From assembly GCA_033675265.1 (NCBI GenBank), contig JAUJYZ010001369.1, positions 62,001 to 126,000 of the forward strand: a stretch of DNA of 64,000 bases. Reading direction: 5' to 3'. The translations under genes were made by a program, and so were the position numbers. Shown piece by piece: positions 43,101 through 51,200 of the stretch. Positions within the stretch are counted from its first letter, which is position 1. The number at the start of each line of letters is the position of its first letter. The notes under the pieces are model-generated. The model saw only the letters and a list, made by a program, of their open reading frames with translations. It made no database searches and was not told where the DNA came from. Source of the DNA: Actinostola sp. cb2023. Taxonomy: Eukaryota > Cnidaria > Anthozoa > Actiniaria > Actinostolidae.

Positions 43101-44218
43101 TTAGGGGTTGAAATCAACATGGCTTCAAGAGCTCTTTTAATTTATGCGTACCCTTTGGGGTCGTTTTCAAAACCGACCGCCGATCACCCCTACCACTTGA
43201 ACAAACTCGGGAGTAGCCCCCCCCCCCCCCCCCCCATTGCTTGACTCCCTCCTCCCTCTATATTTTGAGCCATTTCTCCCTCCTGGCCTGATCCGTTCGG
43301 ACTCTCCGCTCCAAATATACTGTATGTTGTTCTTGAAACCTCGCTACAACGGCCCACAATGGAGAGGTTCGACTGCACACTGGTCCAGCATAATATAAGA
43401 CGTTACCTTGACAAAGGAAGTGAATAAAATAGTCCAGTGATTAATGGGCTTGTGTCACCTGTCACGTGGACTTTTTAAAATTTCACCGAAGGCAAACGAA
43501 AATATCATAACTTGAAAGAGCATACTAAAATTAGTATTGAAAATTTCAAAAGAATCAAGCAAATAAGACAAAAGTTAAAGGCTTTCAAAGTTTCCCGCTT
43601 TGACAAGGATTTGTGGGTTTTTCGCTTGGAGCAAGGGAGCACGTTAAAATGTTGCTTGTTTGTCGTGGTTTTCGTCGAAAATATCGAACGTATATAAAAG
43701 AAAACACGATAACTCGGAAAATGAGCCTGGAAAAAACTGGCCTCCGCTGGCCAACACTTTGAGCCCCCGAAGGGGGCGATCCGAGTACTGTAAGAGGATC
43801 GCCCCCTTCGGGGGCTCAAAGTGTTGGCCAGCATGGGAGGCCAGTTCGTTTCCAGGCTCATTTTTCCGAGTTATCGTGTTTTCTTTGTATACGTTCGATA
43901 TTTTCGACGAAAACCACGACAAACAAGCAACATTTTAACGTGCTCCCTTGCTCCAACATACATTTCCATACAAAAAAGGCAAAGTTTGAAATGCTCTTTG
44001 TACTATTGCCTTATTTTACTTACTTCTCTTCAAAACTTTCCAATTTTACTAACTTTAGTATGCTCTTTCCAGTTATGGTATTTTTGTTTATCTTCGGTGA
44101 TTGCAAAAAAGTCACGTGACAGGTGACACAAGCTCATTATGTTCAAATTATCGTGGCTTGATAAACAATTCAGCACTTTCACTATTCAGTTAAAATCGTG
44201 TTTCTACTCACCCGCCAT
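31111..44218 (-). CDS. RENBP: N-acylglucosamine 2-epimerase / renin-binding protein, 10 exons, complete
   Basis: Interconverts N-acetylglucosamine and N-acetylmannosamine in the cytosol (sialic-acid precursor pathway); the mammalian protein also binds renin. Exons, 5' to 3': 44212-44218, 41576-41702, 41291-41366, 40723-40798, 40033-40202, 39453-39677, 33123-33512, 32150-32237, 31111-31202 plus the intervening introns; every junction is GT-AG and phases agree, giving 416 codons against about 417-427 in mammals. Recognisable blocks: [95 protein letters not shown] and [14 protein letters not shown]. By analogy with AGE-family enzymes the active site would use R69, H256, E326 and H390, all present. 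HVPR of mammals is HVLR here. The 7-nt first coding exon (ATGGCGG|GTGAGT) is the weakest call; Met in exon 2 is the alternative. (Nine exons are listed; a separate 5' UTR exon is not claimed.). Confidence 0.92.
31407..32216. repeat. 67-bp minisatellite made from a RENBP exon-intron junction, about 12 copies
   Basis: The period is 67 bp (CAATACC at 31407, 31474 and so on). Read on the minus strand, each unit repeats the last 44 bp or so of RENBP exon 32150-32237 (encoding [13 protein letters not shown]) followed by its splice donor AAAG|GTATTG and 17 bp of intron. The copy next to the exon body (from 32150) is the one used in the gene model; the other copies are in the intron. Units differ at only a few positions (GTGTCACC/GTGTAACC, CTGTCC/ATGCCC), so the expansion is recent. 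Confidence 0.92.
32283..32528. mobile_element. MITE family 'ACTCCAGTTTCG', copy 2, in RENBP intron
   Basis: AATACTCCAGTTTCGAG and CTCGAAACTGGAGTATT bound a palindrome whose arms (TTGACAAAAGAC, GCTCAGGCTTAGCCTCAA) pair for about 80 bp. Related to 22536-22790. Confidence 0.88.
32656..33066. repeat. Degenerate 32-bp minisatellite with CCACAGGAAGCCC, in RENBP intron
   Basis: About 11 units of CTACCACAGGAAGCCCAATA plus GTATCCCCCACT, with deletions, and an AATAAT/GCGCTA segment inserted at 32747-32815. It stops 57 bp from the donor of RENBP exon 33123-33512. Confidence 0.85.
33830..34251. repeat. 34-bp minisatellite with a TATATAAG in every unit, left part
   Basis: Units of TGGCATGAATGGGTGTACAC followed by CACTATATAAGCAG, about 12 copies. 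The array resumes at 39144-39219 after the Gypsy element, so both parts were one array in a RENBP intron. Confidence 0.93.
34252..34356 (+). repeat. 5' LTR of the Gypsy element
   Basis: 105 bp, from TGTTACGATAAGTACTTCCG to GCAACGCTCGAAACA. It contains AATAAA at about 34303, which may serve as its poly(A) signal. Very short for an LTR. Confidence 0.95.
34546..35286 (+). CDS. Gypsy Gag (capsid, first half of zinc knuckle)
   Basis: 246 codons. It starts at an ATG in AAAATGGCAGAAAATGAAG. The N-terminal 150 residues have the helical pattern of a retrotransposon capsid ([17 protein letters not shown], then [12 protein letters not shown] and DRLVIGI). It ends CQYCGGKN at a TAA (35284-35286), so the zinc knuckle is cut in two by the frame change: the remaining cysteines lie in the pol frame. 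The stop follows GGGGGAAAAAAC. Pol is in the +1 frame relative to Gag. Either a +1 shift is used or a base was lost or gained in the G5A6 run. Confidence 0.85.
   Translation: MAENEETPPLIVQQPTQNYPSNFPLPSPMTCRGDLTSNWEFFKQQFMDYEVATGLNQRSEAVRLATFRSVMGRECLQIFLNLNLGQEAVTTSSAMEALQGYFLPKRNVVYERYVFNSCIQTGEETVDSFINRLRKLASSCQFGVLTDELIRDRLVIGISDQATKARMLRADALTLNKAIEMSKSNEITSQQLKNMQGENKSSEELHFVKREKRKPKAKAQQDSSHSSHAHRSTNTNTKCQYCGGKN
35150..37156 (+). CDS. Gypsy Pol part 1: protease, reverse transcriptase, start of RNase H
   Basis: Open for 668 codons, overlapping gag by 137 bp. Order: second zinc knuckle ([14 protein letters not shown], near 35330), retropepsin with DTGA near 35550, RT from about 35940 with the LRDD box (GATGAT at 36409-36414) where YxDD or similar is usual, then RNase H with [10 protein letters not shown] near 36865. 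After a GAGAGAG run at 37052-37058 the frame goes off: two extra bases relative to what RNase H needs. The frame then reads an unrelated tail to the stop at 37156. The two catalytic Asp residues of RT remain. Confidence 0.85.
   Translation: MRSCISSKEKSVSQKQKLSKIPAIVAMRIDQPTQILSVNTVGEKTKHRKKEDCPAFGQECHFCKKNNHFSVMCKKKEQLNALSDDESSDTDEPLFKVETISTVKGKGKQVFTDLSFCLKDSNKNSYKTQMTCQIDTGATCNVMSYRDLSILMQNGEPVLDESPVKLRLFDGSIMKPLGEVKLKVEHRAKQHMLKFQVVETNSKPLVSYESSEQLGLLKLDLDMPHEVNKVDVSSLKVTKESILNEYKDVFEGLGHIGDSTFVVDSSVKPVQHTPRRIPVALQDKVKAKIAELEKKGIVKKVSQPTEWISSMVIVAKSGGKIRICLDPRDLNKAVLRPKYQMATLEETLPKLAKVFSTLDAKDGFYQLKLDEESSLKTTFWTPSGRYRYLRMPFGVSLAPEEFECKLHEKLDDLQGIEVLRDDILVLGCGETREQAEKNHDENLIRLLDRAREVKLKLNKDKMNLKREEVKFMGHIITANGLKPDPAKVSAIQEMPRPTCKKELMTLLGFISYLSKFLPRLSDVVQPLRDLTAKDAQFLWSHQHDKAFQEVKELVVQHPVLKYYNIEEEVTLQCDASEFGLGATLLQNGQPVAFASRTLTATQRNYAQIEKECLAIVFGCQRFNQYIARREKVTIERVITSLYRLSSRNQSCQHQAGYSECFSDCSATT
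37126..38868 (+). CDS. Gypsy Pol part 2: end of RNase H, integrase, repeat tail
   Basis: 580 codons in another frame from part 1. The end of RNase H (AD.LSRAP) lies near 37190. Integrase follows: zinc-binding region with HSSH and CSVC (about 37530-37650), catalytic core with D in SADIF, D in DNAPQ and E in GKAESS, the last two separated by 35 residues, so the DD35E triad is complete. A C-terminal chromodomain-free segment ends in about seven copies of a 13-residue Thr/Pro-rich repeat (38520-38805). Part of a retroelement that needs pol part 1 in frame to be active. Confidence 0.85.
   Translation: MLLRLQRHNLDVCYKPGKEMHIADHLSRAPMSATEEEGDEFEVFTIELDSTDPYEFIQVKPKRLAHLQKCTGQDPVLQTLKDTVLAGWPERREQAPEHISDYWNYRDEITVHNGVLFKSQRVIIPRVMRANTLSRIHSSHLGAESCLRKARDIVFWPGMTSDVKETVAKCSVCADYQAKNAKQPMQTQPVPDRPWSRLSADIFTLKGKEYISLVDHYSDFIEAGELADTTAGTVIQFLKEQFSRHGIPDFIVTDNAPQLVSHEFHQFSVDWEFEHVSSSPLYPKSNGKAESSVKVTKRLFKKALRDDKDPWLALLDQRNTPTEGLGSSPAQRLMSRRTKGLLPTASTLLHPKVVEGVKEKIKLKKQKAKYYHDRTAKTLPELEVGQDIRVAPTSKYQQWRSGKCIEKLTDRSYLVSVGKETLRRNRQFLRPAEGPPDEVPTPNQPGEDTLIEQTATQSSPVKIKPTQPTRPSTVHVSTTQPTRPSTVHVSTTQPTRPSTVHVSTTHPTRPSTVHVSTTQPTRPSTVHVSTTQPTRPSTVQVSTTQPTRPSTVHDSTIQPSQTQRTRTRVIRPPVKYQDFV
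38520..38805 (+). repeat. 39-bp coding minisatellite at the integrase C-terminus
   Basis: Seven units starting CACAGCCTAC(A/G)AGACCATCA, each encoding [13 protein letters not shown] or a variant (H for Q, Q for H, D for V). The 39-bp period preserves the frame. Confidence 0.9.
39039..39143 (+). repeat. 3' LTR of the Gypsy element
   Basis: Same 105-bp sequence as 34252-34356. Preceded by the purine-rich tract at 39025-39038 and followed by the GCATG target duplication. Confidence 0.95.
39144..39219. repeat. 34-bp minisatellite, right part
   Basis: Two more units of the array interrupted by the Gypsy element, one with an extra CTG (CACTACTGTATATAAG). Confidence 0.9.
40219..40525. repeat. Tandem repeat of about 101-108 bp, three copies, in RENBP intron
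   Basis: CAGTAGTAT words at 40222, 40323 and 40431 mark the units, which carry GACTTGCTG(A/G)AGCCACGTGG, GATCACGTGGAAGGGGG and GTCGGTACGTGCGGCGC. The first unit begins 17 bp from the acceptor of RENBP exon 40033-40202. GC-rich compared with the surroundings. Confidence 0.85.
41395..41535. repeat. (CCAT)n-rich simple repeat in RENBP intron
   Basis: Imperfect runs of CATCCATC, CCACCTACCC and CATCCATTTCTCC between RENBP exons 2 and 3. Confidence 0.85.
42858..43236. mobile_element. MITE-like element bounded by poly-C/poly-G runs, in RENBP intron 1
   Basis: A C-run turning into a long G-run at 42855-42878 is followed by ATACTCCCTTTGTCCAAGTG and GTAGGGGTGATCGG. The right end reads CCGATCACCCCTACCACTTG, then GGGAGTAG and a C-run (43217-43236). 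So the TIR itself begins in a homopolymer. The interior repeats GTACCTTTTAGGGT several times in both orientations. Confidence 0.75.
43442..44139. mobile_element. Large near-perfect palindromic element, RENBP intron 1
   Basis: The outer TIR GCTTGTGTCACCTGTCACGT (43448) mirrors ACGTGACAGGTGACACAAGC (44113). The inner arms 43625-43785 and 43800-43955 are complementary over about 160 bp with few mismatches (for example CAAGGGAGCACGTTAAAATG, GCCCCCGAAGGGGGCGATCC). Arms that close make both strands show the same open frame, which is not a gene. About 700 bp. Confidence 0.9.
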
Positions 44219-44433
44219 TGCTGGCTTTCTCTCAGCTAATATTTCGTCCTCAGAAGCGATGTCGTCTGATGTCGTCTCGATCTATAAAAAACACTCGGAA
44301 CTGTAAATAACGCAATCTTGATCATTGCGTGACTTTCGCGTGACGTTGATCGAGAGAGACTGGAGCTACCTAGCAGGAGGGAATTCTGTTGCGCGCATGC
44401 GCGACCAGTTGTGAGTTCAAGCCAATCCAATCT

Positions 44434-44548
44434 CGTCCCCAGAGCCTGCGTTACTTTCGACCAGATAAGTAACGCAGGCTCTGGGGACGAGCGACGAGAA
44501 TCTTCGCCGCTGGCCGAAAGAAACGCAGGCTCTGGGGACGAGATTGGA
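44434..44548. mobile_element. Short palindromic repeat 'CTCGTCCCCAGAGCC'
   Basis: ATCTCGTCCCCAGAGCCTGC at the left, and GCAGGCTCTGGGGACGAGAT at the right with an additional inverted copy at 44474. A related half-copy occurs at 42203-42262. It lies about 215 bp upstream of the RENBP start. Confidence 0.8.
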
Positions 44549-45817
44549 GTTCAAGCGAAGCTTCGACTTCAGGCAATCGAATGCGAGTTAACTTAGGATT
44601 CTAAAATGGTTTTATTGCTACTTCAAAGGCTGACATTGGACTTAACTGCCACCAGAGGCTATACGAAGACTTAGATATTTCAATTTATCATGGAAGAACG
44701 CAATTGGACTTTAATAGATTGTTCTAAAGCACTTTATTATTATTATTTATTATCACTGCAAGAGAACATCCCTGTGTTGACAAAATGGCGCCTTGGTATT
44801 TACCAGCGATGGTTTCGCGTTTACTATTGCAAGCACTGAAGAAAATCTTCTACTGAAGTAGGGACGATGATAAGTAAACATGTGATAGTGACTTGAATAT
44901 ACAACTTTGATGAGAGATCGAAGACGAAACGTTCATAGAATACAGTCTTAAACCTAGTATATTTTCATAAAACTTCTTGTATTAGCAAGTTTGATGCTTC
45001 ATTAACTCGAAATCTACTAAAGATCTCCCAAGTTTTGTGAGCAGAAATATAAAAGCTATGCTGTCTAAAAAGCTATATGCTCTGGGAGATTGTGTTTTTG
45101 AAATTTGCTCTACCATGTAAAAAGGTGAGTAAGTTATTGTGTACAACCATAGGGAGATCTTTTTTGCAGTATATTCTCATGTTGATGTAAAATGCATATT
45201 TAACATAACTTTGTACCCCCAAAAAACAGTTTGGATTGCATTTCTCACAGATGTCTTCGTATATTTTATAACTCCACAGTTACTAGTTGCAGAATATAAT
45301 ATATCACTGAGATCGGCGGAGGTTTATGAAGTGAACTATGTGTATGTAATATGACATATTTTTACTCGATTTGAACATGTTTTGCTTTACTGTTTGATAT
45401 CTCTCTACGATCTCCCAAAAAATTACTATAAATATTGCAAGTTTATCAACCATATTTTAAATGTGTGCACTTGCAGTTTCATCTAAAAAAATGGGGAAAT
45501 GTTAAAAAATCACATTTTTTTAGTTGTATCAACGGTCCTTGGCCTTTATTTACCTTTTGCAGGTATCGCTGTGTAAATTTAGGTGAGTAAGTTATTGTGT
45601 ACAAGAAATTATAGGGAGATCTTGGAATAACACAGTAATATAAATAAGATGTAAAAAGGTGGATAGTTTATGAAGCTTTTTGAGTAATTTTGGGGCAATT
45701 TGTGGTCTTGAAACGGACTATCCTGCTCTAAGATTACCGCGATCAAGCCATTACGGTTCATGCGGCCGAACGCATGCTCGTGCAAATTTCCCTCCTGTTG
45801 AGCTACCTACTCGAAGG
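44549..45817. other. RENBP/CENP-O intergenic region with decoy copies of CENP-O exon 4 donor
   Basis: At 45114-45154 there is a 41-bp exact match to the end of CENP-O exon 4 and its intron (ATGTAAAAAGGTGAGTAAGT...). A partial copy lies at about 45583-45622, with GGGAGATCTTGGA, which resembles the exon 4 start. No complete exon can be formed. The rest is AT-rich and non-coding. Confidence 0.7.
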
Positions 45818-46062
45818 TAGCCTGCGTAGCAAAGTTTCTTTTGGGGGAAATTGAAGGGCGAAAATGTTGTTTTCGATACGAAAATTCCGTTTTGGCCGCG
45901 CAAAGCCTAAGTCGAGAGTGCAAAAAGCTTTTTGCACTCGTCTTAGGTTTCGCGCGGCCAAAACTGAAACACAGCTATCCCAAAACAACTTTTTTTCGTA
46001 TCACCAAAACAACTTTTTCGCCTTTATATTTCTCTAAGAAGAAACGCTTGCTACGCAGGCTA
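45818..46062. mobile_element. Palindromic MITE with 9-bp target duplication, MULE-like, at the CENP-O 5' end
   Basis: TIR TAGCCTGCGTAGCAA on the left and GCTTGCTACGCAGGCTA on the right. Inner arms pair too (GGCCGCGC...GCGCGGCC, GCAAAAAGCTTTTTGC centre). ACTCGAAGG is directly repeated at 45809-45817 and 46063-46071. A 9-bp duplication is typical for Mutator-like transposons. The right flank ends 14 bp before the CENP-O ATG. Confidence 0.9.
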
Positions 46063-46084
46063 ACTCGAAGGCGCCAAACTCAAG

Positions 46085-48221
46085 ATGGCGGACAGAGTGA
46101 GGTCTCGACGTTTTCGCGAAGAAGGCGCTTTACAGACCCTTGAACGACTACAGGAAAGACACGAAAGGTAGCAATATACCTGCTTGTATCCTTAGACGAA
46201 TGTAGAAGTGTTTACAAATGTTGTCTTTCAAATGAAGTGGATTTTTAGTCAAAATTTAACTGAAACTTTTGCCTTGTTTTGGTCCTTTGAACTTCACTCT
46301 TCAGGCGTTTGGCAGACCAGAGTTCAGAAACACAAGAGAAAATGGAAATTTCTCAACTAAAGAAAAAAGGTTGGGTTATTGTTAGTAGTAAGTCTTATTT
46401 ATATAAAAAATCTCAGGAATTTTGAACTGTCTTTTATTTTGAATATTTGACCATATTTCAACTCGTTCTTGTTGCAGTTCAGCAATTGAAGAAGAGGAAG
46501 AACCAACTCTCAGAGCAGCTAAAACGAGGACAACAAGTGATACAGGAAGTTGTAGATAACATGGAAGATGCAGACTACATCAAAGGTCTAACCAAACAAG
46601 AAAAAGAGGTTGGAATAATTTGCAAGTGCTTTATGACAGCACAGCATAGAAGAGACTCAAAGTCGGCTAGACTTTTAATAGAATATCCTGTCACATTATT
46701 TGCATAACAATAGAATCTGGAAGAATCTATTGTATTATGCGTCATTCTCAAAGAGTGCCAAGAGCTTGCATGAGCTCTAAAATTATTCCTCAAATATACA
46801 TGTATCTGATAAAAATGGTATTGCAAGAATTAATAACCCTCTAGTGTGGGGCTATAGGGTGTGTTGAGGGGGAGGGGGTGGTTGGCAGGATTCTATAAAA
46901 AGAGTGGTGCAGATGCTGGATGCTCCTCCCTCCTCCCCCCACCCCATCCCTCCTGGAGTGCAGTAGGTGATGTTTTAATTCTCTTCCCAGGAGATCTTGG
47001 ATGCAGTATATGCTCTAAGATGTAAAAAGGTGAGTAAGTTATTGTGTACAACCATAGGGATTTCATTTGAAGGTCACCGCATACTCTGGTGGATGATGTA
47101 CTTTCAAGATCAACACCAACCAGGGGTGTATCCACGGTTTTCAAATTTGTGGACCTGAGCTGTACATGTAGTACAATTTTGATAATGTATGCATGCATTC
47201 AAAGTTACCCATAACAAACACAGTTTTTATTACATAACACATGTATTATGCTTAATATATAGTCAGGGGTTTCAATAGAAGCCGGTTACTGCCGGAGCTC
47301 TGGCAGTTATTTACCGTTCCTCCGGCGGCTACTTTTGTCGGTGTATGATCATACAGATCTAAAAATAATCATTGAGTATACGGCTACTTTGAACATCTCG
47401 TACACCTACTTCAAAAATTAATGAAACCTGTTCACACTCTGTGTTTTGCCACTACATCTGGCAGCAATACAATATATCTCTATTTGCAATTACACCTATA
47501 CATGTACTTGTACATAACGAACATTGATACAACATTACATTACTCTTTTCATATATATCAGCTGAAGGATTTATGTAATACATACAGACTGGCTGGAGTA
47601 TCCATTGAATCTGACAGTACATCCAAAATTAATTTCAGGCTTGATACATTTTGCCAGGGTAAGTTGCACTTTATTGTGTTGATGTTTTCCATTTAAGTTT
47701 ACACTTCCAATTCATTCCCATTTATTTTCCATTCATTCCCATTCATTTTCCATTCATTCCCATTCATTTTCCATTTATTTTCCATTCATTCTCATTCACT
47801 TTCTATTAATTCCCATTTATTTTACATTCATTCCCATATTTTATTTGTATAGGTCAGTACTGGGAGCCATACTACATCGAAGTACAGTCAGGAAGTCAAC
47901 TGAAGGTAATTAAGTATGCAGGTTTCATGGAAACTAGTGAGTACACTAAAATATATACTAGGCTACCTAACAGCAGTGAATGCTGACGGTGAATGCATTG
48001 TTAGTAGTTGTGGATAAGAGTTGGTGAGCGCTAGGGAGATACCGTAGTTGTTATGAAATGGTTAGTTTTATGTAAGTGACAAGTATGCAAATTATTAGGC
48101 GAGTCTGAATAACTAATATTTCAATGCAAATTCACACTTGAAACTGACACATGGTCAGCAATCTCAAATACGATCCTCAACTACACAATTCCCACGAAAA
48201 GCACAAGATACGGTACATCTG

Positions 48222-48256
<35 letters not shown>

Positions 48257-51200
48257 CTTTATTTCACGAGGGTACATTTAACAGTTTTCACTGATGAACT
48301 CATGGCCCTCAAATAATAATTTAAAATAAATAAAATTCATGCCGGGTAAAAATCTAGATTTTTTTTTCTGATGGGCTTACGAGTCAGGATATACCGGCTA
48401 AAGAAACATACACAAAATTAATTAGGGCCACAGATCTTTGGCACGACATTTACCGATCAGAAACGCGAAAGCTTGAATAGGAAAACAACTCACTTCAACT
48501 TAATACCTCAACTTCCAACGAAGCCGAATGTGTTCAGCTCACAGGCTAGCATATGTAGGAGTTGTCGCGAAAAGCATTGTGGTTATTGAGAATTGCATGA
48601 TGGTTATTGAGAATTGCATGATGGTTATTGGAAACTGCATGCCGAGTAAAAATCTAGATTTTTTTTTTCTCCCTACATGAATGAATTAGAATTGCTTCCT
48701 TGCTCGCTCACTTCAGGCTCGCTCACTGCGTCAGCAATAAAGACAATAAAGCACGCCATACATGTACAGAGCACGTGAATCCTCTTTATCAGAGGCCTTT
48801 TGGCTTAACAGCCCTCGTGAGTGATACAATTATGTGACTAATACCCCATTCACACCAAGGCTTAAACATGGTTTAAGGTGGTGTAATAGTGATAAATTCA
48901 ATGGCACAAAATGGAAATCTATAATGTTGCACCGTATAAAAAAAGTAGTTTATTCTTGTGAATTTTACTGCCCTCGAATTTCGAGCCTTAGACCTAGTTT
49001 ACTCCAATGAATGGGGTATAAGATAGCCTTAGACCTTATGGACAATGAACCTTACGCCCTATGCACAAGACCTTACTCCAATGAAGGTCTACTTAAGGCT
49101 TGAAACGTCAGTAAAATTAAGTACTCTTATTTTTATACACAATATTGACAAAATGTACATGTATACATGTATTGACCTGACTGTGTTCTTCGAATGGAAT
49201 ATATTATTATTTCAAAAATGTTTCACTAAAAGTGACTAAAATTTAGTCTGGACATTGTTTTTCATGATGTACTTCCTGTCAGTAAAGGTGGTCAATTTTA
49301 TCGAGAGTTTCTGAAGTCTTGAAAATATTATGAATTTACCCTGATCTTGAAATCTTTATGTCTTTTTTTCTGCCATGTCTCAGAGTCTCAAGTTAATTCT
49401 TGATTGACAGTACATTGTACATAGCCTTAAACCTATCCTTGAACAAATCCTCAGAAAATTAAATATTTACAAGGCTAAAACAATGGTAAAAAAGTATATA
49501 TACATATACACATAGTGACATTTAGACCTTGTATTCTTGTGGCTGATCATTTTTGTTTTGTATTTTACCTACAGATATTAAGGCATACCATTCCATACTT
49601 TATACCAATCTCAACCATTGATGATGCTTCTCTAAATTCTGATATTCAGGTAAAAAGACAGTGATTGTGAAGCCACATTGTCACTGTAGAGGCGACTCAG
49701 GGGGGGGGGGATGATTTTATAAAAAAGTGATTGTGAGGATTGTCACTGTAGAGGCGACTCAGGGGGGGGGGGATGCTTTTATATAAAAGTGATGAGGATG
49801 CTCATGATACTGTTTGGTTTTTAAATGACCACCATTAGAGTTGTCCCAGTACCTTTAATAAAATGACCTACTTGTCAGGAAACTAATTTTTCATTTAGAA
49901 TCGGTACCTGTTAGGGGTAAAAATGATTTGTTGCCACTTTAGGGGTTATTTTCCAAATGTCTTACAAGCACCCCCACCATTCATTATGCAGGGTCCCTTC
50001 GGAGTTCTCAATTCCCCCTTGAGAATATATAATGGTGATAAAAATGTCACATGTTGTGTCATATTATATGTATTAGCAGTCAGGGCTGTCTTTCTCCACC
50101 AGTTTATGAGTGGTCCGGTGAGTTTATGAGTGGTCTGGTCAGTTTATGAGTGGTCCGGGCAGTTTATGAGTGGTCCGGTCAGTTTATGAGTGGTCTGGTC
50201 AGTTTATGAGTGGTCTGGGCAGTTTTTGAGTGGTCCGGGTTTCAAACTTTGTTTTTCATAAAAAATATATGAATAATTAAAAAATAATGTAAATAAATAT
50301 TGAAACTGTTTTATTCCAAAAGTGGTGAAACCAGACCAACCGTACTGGCAGCTATGGCCCTGTTAGTGTATCACCTGTTGTCTAAAAAAGGTTTTGGCAA
50401 ATATCAATTTAACAAATTGCAGATGGTTTTGAGTTGTCTGCGCTCTTAGGCCTAGTTCAAATGCCGTACTTTCCAAGAGCCTTTCTTAAAGTGCCTAGAT
50501 GACGCTTATTTTTTTATTTTAAAAATCGATTACATATGAAGTGAATAGTGGGATGGTTCAGTATTTTGTGATTTGAGCTTCGCATTTGCGAGTTATAAAG
50601 GTTTGAAAACGTGATATGCTAATTTGGTGACATCAACATAGGCATCATTTATTATACAAAAGTGCCCATGTGCAAATTACTGACAGTCTTAAACTGGCAA
50701 AAAGTTTTTCTACGACTTATATTCATGATGTTAAACTTTTTTTTCCATTTCAGAAAAGAGTGCTACTTGAAAAAATATAAATAAGTTACGACAAATGCCT
50801 ACGTTGATGTCACCAAATTAGCATATCACGATTTCAAACCTTGATAACTCGCAAATGCGAAGCTCAAATCACAAAATACTGAACCATCCCACTATTCACT
50901 TCATATGTAATCGATTTTTAAAATAAAAAAATAAGCGTCATAGGCACTTTAATTACTTCAAAAGAAGTCGTGCCTCATTATCTATTGTTTTAAATGAGGA
51001 CGGCTCATGATTAGCACAACGTCTGAACTAGGCCTTATTGACACACACTTGACATCATAAAATGTTCAAAACTCAAATGGAAACACTAGTACAGCGAGTG
51101 CCCATCCCTCTCCCCCAGGGTATATTATGGTGGATGTTGATAACAATGTCACATTTATGTTGAACCATGAAAGTTGGTCATGTGACCTATGTTCATGCAG

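Noticed and set aside
43505..43938. Similar ORFs on both strands with [13 protein letters not shown] starts
   Set aside because: The two strands of one palindrome give the same peptide; no known domain.
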